DNA of 20,291 nucleotides from Methanomicrobiales archaeon (GTDB lineage Archaea > Halobacteriota > Methanomicrobia > Methanomicrobiales > JACTUA01): contig JAJRCL010000020.1 in assembly GCA_028679035.1 (NCBI GenBank), positions 1 to 20,291 on the forward strand, written 5' to 3'. A model generated the notes under the pieces. It searched no databases and was not told the origin of the DNA. It saw only the letters and a list, made by a program, of their open reading frames with translations. The translations under genes were made by a program, and so were the position numbers. This document shows positions 14,898 through 20,291 of this stretch, one piece after another; within the stretch, counting starts at the first letter, position 1, and every line of letters starts with the position of its first letter.

Positions 14898-15566
14898 TTA
14901 GGTGATTTCCACGAGAGTCCCTTTTTCCATCCGGAAAATCCGATCGGCAAAACTGGCAAGATCCGGATTATGGGATACGACAAGGATTGTCTTTCCCTGG
15001 GCGTTGACGGAACGGAAGAGATCCATGATCTCCTGTTCGGTATCAACATCAAGATCCCCCGTCGGTTCATCGGCAAGGAGGATCTCGGGATCATTCATGA
15101 GGGACCGTGCAATAGCTACCCGCTTCACCTCTCCCCCGGAGAGCTGGGAAGGATAGGAATCGAGTTTTTCCCCAAGACTGAAGGAGCGGAGCAGATCAAC
15201 TGCCCGTGTATTTGCGGGATCTCCCTTTCTCCGGTGGAAAAGGACAGGGAGCAGCACGTTCTCGCGTGCGGTGAGTGTGGGGAGAAGTCCTGAGAACTGG
15301 AATACAAAACCGATCTTCTCTGCACGGATCTGTGAAAGCCGGTTATCCGGCATCTTCCAGATCTCCTCATCATCAATCCGGACGGTTCCGTCACTCGGGC
15401 GTGTCAGTCCCCCGAGCATGCTCAGGAGTGTCGATTTTCCACTGCCGCTCCGCCCGATGACGAGGACAAAATCACCTTTTGCAATAGTAAAATCCGCTTC
15501 GTTTACGGCGAGGAATTCCCCTGCACCATTCTGATATCGTTTTGAGATCTTTTCTGCACGTATCAA
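14898..15566 (-). CDS. ABC transporter ATPase, MacB/LolD type, canonical
   Basis: 222 residues with every catalytic element: Walker A GRSGSGKST (38-46), Q-loop Gln90, signature LSGGE (142-146), Walker B ILLADE (162-167, Glu167), D-loop GDLD, and H-loop His199. It would energise the FtsX-like permease encoded immediately upstream and perhaps also the permeases encoded at 9786-12254, whose own ATPase is degenerate. The start codon is TTG at 15566, overlapping the permease stop in TTGA, with GGAGGA seven bases upstream; no ATG or GTG fits the family N-terminus better. Translational coupling to the permease is likely. Cytoplasmic, membrane-associated. Confidence 0.93.
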   Translation of the reverse strand: MIRAEKISKRYQNGAGEFLAVNEADFTIAKGDFVLVIGRSGSGKSTLLSMLGGLTRPSDGTVRIDDEEIWKMPDNRLSQIRAEKIGFVFQFSGLLPTLTARENVLLPVLFHRRKGDPANTRAVDLLRSFSLGEKLDSYPSQLSGGEVKRVAIARSLMNDPEILLADEPTGDLDVDTEQEIMDLFRSVNAQGKTILVVSHNPDLASFADRIFRMEKGTLVEIT

Positions 15567-16768
15567 AGCTCACTCCTCCGGATTGCCTCATATGGATCCA
15601 TGGTGCTGCTGCGATATGCCGGGTACAGGGATGCCGCCCCTCCAATTCCTACTGCAAGGAAAATTGCAACCGCTGCGTCACCGGCTATTGTCCACAAGGA
15701 TGGCCAGAGGAATGGAACCTGCAGGGTCCCGGTAATCAGGGGTTCGAAAAGTGAGAGCAGGAGCCCGGATATTCCGATTCCGGCAAGCCCGCCAAGCGCC
15801 GCGAGAAGGAGCGATTCACTGAAGACGGCAGAGAATATAAATAATCGGGTCGCCCCCATCGCCCGGAGCAGGGCAAGCTCTCTTCGGCGTTCGTTTGCCA
15901 CCATCGTGGAAATGAGGGCGATGAATGGAATAGAAACGAGGGTGACAGCAGCAGTAACCGCGGTGAGTACTTCAGTCGCGAGAGAAAGCTGGCTATTCAC
16001 TTTCGTAGCAACGTGACTGACGGTAAAAGGGTAAGCACTGGGTACAGTCTCCCTGATTTTTTGAGCAACTGCCTCTTTATCGGCCCCCGGTTCGACCCGG
16101 ACAAGCACCGCTGAGATCTGACCCTCACGAATACCGACGGGGGATACGGCTTTCCAACCTGATTCCTCAGACATTGTATACGCATCTTCCATTCGGATAA
16201 AGATGGATGCATCCATTCCCATACCGGAAGGATCGAGCCGGCCGGCGACCGTATACTCATGTCCATAGAATTTGAGGATTGTTCCGACAGGGCCGATAAT
16301 GCCAAAGCCCACAATACATTCGTCCTTCCCGAGAGGCCTCCCAAGCTCCGATTCCAGCCAGGACTGTATGGTAAAATCATTTTCCGGATCGATCCCTATA
16401 AGCTGGAGATCGGTGGCACAGCAGCCCTGGTTCTGGAGTGTCCCGATGTAGAGCTGGGGTGAAGCAACCGCGATGCCCGGAATACTTTTGACGCGGGAAA
16501 GAACCGAATCCTGGAAGGCAAATGTGGTTGGTTTTCCCGTGAGCAGAACGGATTGTCCTTTTATCACATAGTCCTGCGGAAGAATGAGGATATCAGCTCC
16601 CAGCCGGTCCATACCAACCTGTACGCTGTTCTGGGCGCCTCCAACAAGAAACGATGTGGAAAGAAGTGTTCCGGTCACCACAACAAAGCACAATATTGTT
16701 GCTATATTACGGAATGGCCTCCTTTGCAGGCTTCGAATAACGAGTCTCAGGAAACCGAGGGAGTGCAA
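15563..16768 (-). CDS. FtsX-like ABC permease (MacB family) with extracytoplasmic Cys-Cys
   Basis: 401 residues with the four-helix FtsX layout: helix 1 near 21-43, an outer domain to about 262, and three C-terminal helices. The outer domain has GCC (Cys116-Cys117), followed by LQLIGIDPENDFTI and FYGHEYTVAGRLDPSGMGMD. ATPase-contact motifs are canonical (NERRRELALLRAMGAT, DPYEAIRRSEL). The start is TTG at 16768, with GAGGGG a few bases before it and only 7 bp after the DUF4418 stop; the N-terminus then aligns with the other permeases. It overlaps the canonical ATPase by 4 nt, so the pair should form a homodimeric MacB-like complex. The substrate is unknown; the linked DUF4418 protein and multicopper oxidases point to metal or redox chemistry. 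Confidence 0.9.
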   Translation of the reverse strand: MHSLGFLRLVIRSLQRRPFRNIATILCFVVVTGTLLSTSFLVGGAQNSVQVGMDRLGADILILPQDYVIKGQSVLLTGKPTTFAFQDSVLSRVKSIPGIAVASPQLYIGTLQNQGCCATDLQLIGIDPENDFTIQSWLESELGRPLGKDECIVGFGIIGPVGTILKFYGHEYTVAGRLDPSGMGMDASIFIRMEDAYTMSEESGWKAVSPVGIREGQISAVLVRVEPGADKEAVAQKIRETVPSAYPFTVSHVATKVNSQLSLATEVLTAVTAAVTLVSIPFIALISTMVANERRRELALLRAMGATRLFIFSAVFSESLLLAALGGLAGIGISGLLLSLFEPLITGTLQVPFLWPSLWTIAGDAAVAIFLAVGIGGAASLYPAYRSSTMDPYEAIRRSEL

Positions 16769-16775
16769 GGGCCCC

Positions 16776-17189
16776 TCACTTCCGGTGGTAGTACAGTACT
16801 ATACCTGCCACCACAATGATGCCGAGGCTGATGAGGGTTATTGTCGGCTGGGTCATCGTCCGGCAGGTGTGGTCTGCCTTTGCACACATCCCGATGATCG
16901 AGACCGGGAATGCGATTGCCAGAGCGCCGAGAGCTATTCCCATGAACCCCAGCATACGGCGAGCTTCACTGGATTTTGTTATGCCGAGAACGACACCGGT
17001 CACCATGACGAGTGCTCCAACACCGATTTCGGCACGTGCGGTATACCCGCAGGGCATTGGGAGCTGTTTACCGGTTACGGTCTGAACAAAATCTCCATGA
17101 ACTTCGCAGACAGGGGCAAAGGTCCATGGTGCTGCAAGAAGTGCGACTCCAAGTACACAGAGCAATACTGATGGAGTGATGTTTTTCAT
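16776..17189 (-). CDS. DUF4418 family membrane protein
   Basis: 137 residues with four hydrophobic helices (about 7-26, 54-72, 80-102, 114-134). Cysteines 28, 47, 102 and 109 flank the membrane segments in P-V-C, M-P-C-G-Y and M-C-x6-C contexts. The first loop, with Cys28 and then PMPCGYTARAEIG, is the hallmark of DUF4418 as I know it. Function is not established; members occur next to FtsX-like permease/ATPase pairs, as here, and the paired outer cysteines may bind metal or form disulfides. AGGAGGGT directly before ATG 17189 is a strong ribosome binding site. It is the first gene of a tight DUF4418-permease-ATPase operon and is divergent from the PKD surface protein. Confidence 0.85.
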   Translation of the reverse strand: MKNITPSVLLCVLGVALLAAPWTFAPVCEVHGDFVQTVTGKQLPMPCGYTARAEIGVGALVMVTGVVLGITKSSEARRMLGFMGIALGALAIAFPVSIIGMCAKADHTCRTMTQPTITLISLGIIVVAGIVLYYHRK

Positions 17190-17212
17190 ACCCTCCTAAA
17201 GTCTTGGCAAGA

Positions 17213-17224
17213 TAATATATTTTT
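17213..17224 (-). promoter_or_regulatory. Candidate TATA box for the DUF4418-permease-ATPase operon
   Basis: On the minus strand this reads AAAAATATATTA, 24-35 bp before ATG 17189. If used it leaves almost no leader and would cut into the ribosome binding site. A second candidate, CTATATAAT at about 17292-17300, would give a leader of roughly 80 nt. The 338-bp divergent spacer is otherwise AT-rich with no gene. Confidence 0.4.
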
Positions 17225-17491
17225 CCTATCCGGGCACTTTCTGCATCCATTATGAAATACGGACGCAGATTTACGCAAAAAAATGATACAAATTATATAG
17301 TTTTTTCAGAAAAAAATCATAGGGAATTGGTATCGTGGCAGAGACTCATGGCATATCTAAGAATTCTGGAACAATAAATTAATATATGAATTTACATAAA
17401 TAATTTGAACCTTATTCTATTATTAATACTTATGGATAGCTCTGCTGAAAAATTCATCCCTGTTTTCTTAATTATCTTCTGAACCAATGAT

Positions 17492-17500
17492 TTTATATAG
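17492..17500 (+). promoter_or_regulatory. TATA box for the PKD surface protein
   Basis: TTTATATAG lies 28-36 bp before ATG 17528, predicting a transcript start around 17520 and so a leaderless or nearly leaderless mRNA. An earlier ATG at 17511 runs into a stop after ten codons. No Shine-Dalgarno precedes 17528. Confidence 0.55.
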
Positions 17501-17527
17501 TATAGGCACCATGACAGCCGTGTCGAT

Positions 17528-20098
17528 ATGTCTGTGGCCCTAATCAAACCAGCAATTAAGATCCGGACATGCATACCAAAGGAAATCCTCCTCCTTCTGT
17601 TTATTGCCTTTTTTTTATCGATCTTCGCCATTTATTCTGCCGCAGCAGCAGATAACCAGACTGTGACAAATCCGGTATCTCCGCCCGTCGCTGCATTCAG
17701 TTCCAATATCACTGGAGGCACCGCGCCGGTTGCGGTCCAGTTCACGGACCAGTCCTCCGGTACAAACATCACCCGATCCTGGAATTTCGGGGACAACATA
17801 ACATCTACCCGGCGAAACCCCGTACATACCTTCGCCTTACCTGGGATGTATACAGTCCGACTGACCGTCACAAATGCCGGAGGAACAGCTAGTGCCCAAA
17901 CGGATATTCATGTGGATCCGGTCGATCCCTCACCGTCTCAGACACCCACTGCCCCGCCCATTCCCATGGCCGCATTCTCAATAAATGCCAGCAGTGGTCC
18001 TGCACCTCTTGTTGTTCGTTTCACCGATGCATCAGAGGGAGATAACCTGACCTATCATTGGGATTTCGGAGATGCCGGGACCTCGGTCACAGAATCCCCT
18101 GTCCATGGTTATGCAGCAGAAGGTGACTACACGGCAGAACTGACCGTAAGCAATACCGGTGGCGCGAATACGTCCCATGTCCATATACAGGTTCTTGCTC
18201 CTCGAACGACGGGAACAATCACTGCTGGTTTTTTTGCGAATCGTACTGCAGGAAAGGTTCCTCTGCCCGTACAATTTTCAGATGCATCAACCGTGGATAA
18301 TCCTGCCAGTTATTGGGACTTTGGCGATGGAGCAACATCCACGGAACAAAATACGGTACACGTATACAGAGAGTCCGGGACATTTACCGTCTGCCACAGG
18401 ATCACCGTTGGCGGGGACTCTGTCTGGTTAAACCGGAGTGCGTATATTGCGGTAGCCGGGGACGAAATTGTTGCTAATTTCACTGCAGATCCGGTTTCCG
18501 GGTTGCCACCTCTCTCCGTCCAGTTTACCGATATCTCCCGGGGAACGAACCTTACGTATTTCTGGGACTTCGGTGATGGCAATATCTCTTACCACCAGGA
18601 TCCCCTTCACACCTATGATACCCTGGGATCGTACACCGTTTCGCACCGTGTTGTGGGTACAGAAGGTTTGGATTGGGAAAATCAGACTGATTTGATTGTT
18701 GTTTCCGATACTGAAACAGAGGCAGTATTTATTGCGAATCCGGCATATGGATTTGCTCCACTCAACGTCCAATTCACGGACCTTTCTGAGGTACCGGACG
18801 CACGGAGCTGGTTATGGGACTTCGGTGATGGAACATCGAGTACACTCCAGAATCCTTCCCATACCTACGTTGAAGCCGGTTACTATTCAGTGACACTCAC
18901 CATCAAAACATCAAACGGCGAAAATTCCGTGACCAGGTGGAATGAGATAAATGCCCTTGCAAACTGGTGGAATGGTCCAGTTGAAGGAGATCGCTCATTC
19001 CTTGAATGGACACCTTCAGCGATGCCGGAAGGATGGGCATTTGATTATGAAATTCCAACCGGGAATTTCCCGTCTGATATCCCCACGGAACTCCCTGCGG
19101 CGAAAACAGTATCGAACACGGTCTCCACCACAGGAATTCAGTTCACAATGGGCGTCGACGGCAGGCGGGAAGCACGCATCGACCGGGCGATGGTGCAGGA
19201 TACGGGGGGCGTCGTGATGGTCGAGGAGAGCGGAATTTTCTTCACCTATCCTGGTTTTGGTATCTGGATGACTGCTGAATCTCCATCGGTGGAAAATGAC
19301 ATCATCAGTGCCGTGCCTCAGGGGTATCGTATTATAGGTGATCCTCTGGCGGCCGATCTCTCCTTAGGGAGGGTAAATACCTCGTATGAGGCCGTTCTTG
19401 CAGATCTCCCCGAACAACTGGGCATGGATGCGACCATCAAGGAAGGAGTAGACACGGCCAGTCTGGGTAAATTCAACATGGCGCTTCGGAATCAGGCGCT
19501 TGAAGTGAAAGACGTTGCCTTCGTTGTCCATTACACCAAAACAAATATGACCCTCCGTGATGCGTCCGTCACTATGGAAATCCCTTCTGCATGGGTGCAG
19601 ACTCATGGCGGTGAAGGGCTGATACGGATGATCCGCATCAGTGACGAGGGAGATGTCCAGGTGCTGGGAACGCAGGTGATTCCGTACGGGGAAGCACTGC
19701 GATTTACGGGAACCTCTCCGAAAGGTCTCTCCCATTTTGGGTTGGTAGCAGTCGGGGAGCTTTCGACGGTCCCTTCTTCTCACCGTGCATCTCCAGATAC
19801 TACAGCGTCCGATGCAGCTTCCGGCGAGTATGCACCAGACAGTTATAGCGCTGCCGGCACTCGGCCTGCCGTACCGTCAGCCCAGTTTATCCCGTCTCTT
19901 CCCGAATTTGGTATGCCGGATATATCTGGATTCATCAAGGATTTCCTGAACTCCTTCCTGCACATCGGGGTCATCCTTGTTGGCGCCGTGGCAGTACTGC
20001 TCTTTATCCGCCGCATCCGGAAGAAAGGGTCAGATGACATCCTCCTTAACTGGCACAGTGAATTTAAGGACGATGGGACAAGGCCGAAAAAACTCTAG
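17528..20098 (+). CDS. Large surface protein with five PKD domains and a C-terminal membrane anchor
   Basis: 856 residues. A signal segment (about 18-41) is followed by five PKD domains (about 52-130, 147-225, 235-315, 318-398, 400-480), each with a W-x-FGD core (WNFGDN, WDFGDA, WDFGDG three times) and an H-x-Y/F strand. Residues about 540-760 resemble the PGF-pre-PGF region of methanogen surface proteins (WVQTHGGEGLIRMIRISDEG, then a TSPKGLSHFGLVAV strand). A Ser/Ala/Pro linker leads to a membrane helix (about 808-826) and a charged cytoplasmic tail of about 28 residues. No PGF motif is seen, so it is probably kept by its own helix, not an archaeosortase. PKD domains serve adhesion or protein-protein contacts on the cell surface. 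Many NxT/S sites suggest N-glycosylation. Confidence 0.88.
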   Translation: MSVALIKPAIKIRTCIPKEILLLLFIAFFLSIFAIYSAAAADNQTVTNPVSPPVAAFSSNITGGTAPVAVQFTDQSSGTNITRSWNFGDNITSTRRNPVHTFALPGMYTVRLTVTNAGGTASAQTDIHVDPVDPSPSQTPTAPPIPMAAFSINASSGPAPLVVRFTDASEGDNLTYHWDFGDAGTSVTESPVHGYAAEGDYTAELTVSNTGGANTSHVHIQVLAPRTTGTITAGFFANRTAGKVPLPVQFSDASTVDNPASYWDFGDGATSTEQNTVHVYRESGTFTVCHRITVGGDSVWLNRSAYIAVAGDEIVANFTADPVSGLPPLSVQFTDISRGTNLTYFWDFGDGNISYHQDPLHTYDTLGSYTVSHRVVGTEGLDWENQTDLIVVSDTETEAVFIANPAYGFAPLNVQFTDLSEVPDARSWLWDFGDGTSSTLQNPSHTYVEAGYYSVTLTIKTSNGENSVTRWNEINALANWWNGPVEGDRSFLEWTPSAMPEGWAFDYEIPTGNFPSDIPTELPAAKTVSNTVSTTGIQFTMGVDGRREARIDRAMVQDTGGVVMVEESGIFFTYPGFGIWMTAESPSVENDIISAVPQGYRIIGDPLAADLSLGRVNTSYEAVLADLPEQLGMDATIKEGVDTASLGKFNMALRNQALEVKDVAFVVHYTKTNMTLRDASVTMEIPSAWVQTHGGEGLIRMIRISDEGDVQVLGTQVIPYGEALRFTGTSPKGLSHFGLVAVGELSTVPSSHRASPDTTASDAASGEYAPDSYSAAGTRPAVPSAQFIPSLPEFGMPDISGFIKDFLNSFLHIGVILVGAVAVLLFIRRIRKKGSDDILLNWHSEFKDDGTRPKKL

Positions 20099-20291
20099 CC
20101 GATATTTTTCCGTCTCGTTTTCGCCTGGATTTCCGTCATCCCCGATAGGATTGATCCGTCCGTTTGTACAGACCCGGCTGTGCCGCTCCCTGCCATACCG
20201 GCAGCCAAAAGGAGACCATGGTGCAGCATATATTATTAACAGGAAAAAGGGTGAGATGCATAGGGTAGTATAATTCAAAAGGGGTTTGAAA
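20099..20291. other. Non-coding right end of window
   Basis: A short T-run just after the PKD stop (about 20105-20109) may terminate transcription. TATATTATTA near 20227-20236, then GGGTGAG and an ATG near 20254, look like gene-start signals, but that ATG reaches a stop after five codons. A gene may begin beyond the edge. Confidence 0.35.

Noticed and set aside
1..20291. CRISPR array, tRNA, rRNA, integrase or intact transposase
   Set aside because: No regularly spaced repeats, no tRNA-like cloverleaf or rRNA segment, and no recombinase motif was seen; the only mobile-element hint is the weak repeat at 7543-7606.

Overview
The window looks like chromosomal DNA of a methanogenic archaeon of the order Methanomicrobiales, plausibly a Methanoregula-type lineage. 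This rests on BRE/TATA-like boxes about 25 bp before genes, leaderless or very short leaders, a DUF2769 cysteine-rich protein, a DUF4418 protein, a multi-PKD surface protein with a C-terminal region resembling the methanogen PGF-pre-PGF domain, and an archaeal-type diadenylate cyclase domain. The taxonomic call is inference from gene content; no rRNA or tRNA gene is present. Moderately GC-rich genes are separated by AT-rich spacers.

Left part (1-4765) holds mostly independent genes: a truncated minus-strand gene at the edge, a small membrane protein (minus), a DUF2769 cysteine-rich protein (plus), a SAM-dependent methyltransferase (plus), a large signalling protein of receiver-like, PAS, PAS and diadenylate cyclase (c-di-AMP synthase) domains (plus), and a secreted lipoprotein (minus).

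Middle part (5282-17189) looks like one functional neighbourhood for the cell envelope. A plus-strand three-domain CotA-type multicopper oxidase is followed by a long minus-strand series. In transcription order this is: DUF4418 membrane protein, FtsX-like permease, canonical MacB/LolD-type ATPase; then, from its own promoter and with a structured leader, a two-domain multicopper oxidase and a small anchored protein; then, from a third promoter, two more FtsX-like permeases, a catalytically degenerate ATPase and a membrane-anchored seven-bladed beta-propeller. Several of these genes overlap or nearly touch. All three permeases carry a vicinal Cys-Cys pair in the extracytoplasmic domain. DUF4418 proteins and Cys-Cys FtsX-type permeases are, as I recall, associated with bacterial iron-uptake loci of the Campylobacter p19/DUF2318 type, and multicopper oxidases often act as metal oxidases. 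A metal-oxidation or metal-handling envelope system is therefore my best inference, not an established function.

Right part (17528-20098) is a large plus-strand surface protein with five PKD domains, divergent from DUF4418, followed by about 190 bp without a gene.

Most notable: (i) the receiver-like/PAS/PAS/diadenylate cyclase protein, whose receiver has Glu at the phosphoacceptor position; (ii) an ABC ATPase with intact Walker A but altered Q-loop, signature, Walker B glutamate and H-loop, paired with a permease whose NBD-contacting motifs have also diverged; (iii) two multicopper oxidases of different classes in a presumed strict anaerobe, linked to an ABC system; (iv) a perfect 9-bp inverted repeat spanning the short leader of the second oxidase and ending at its ribosome binding site.
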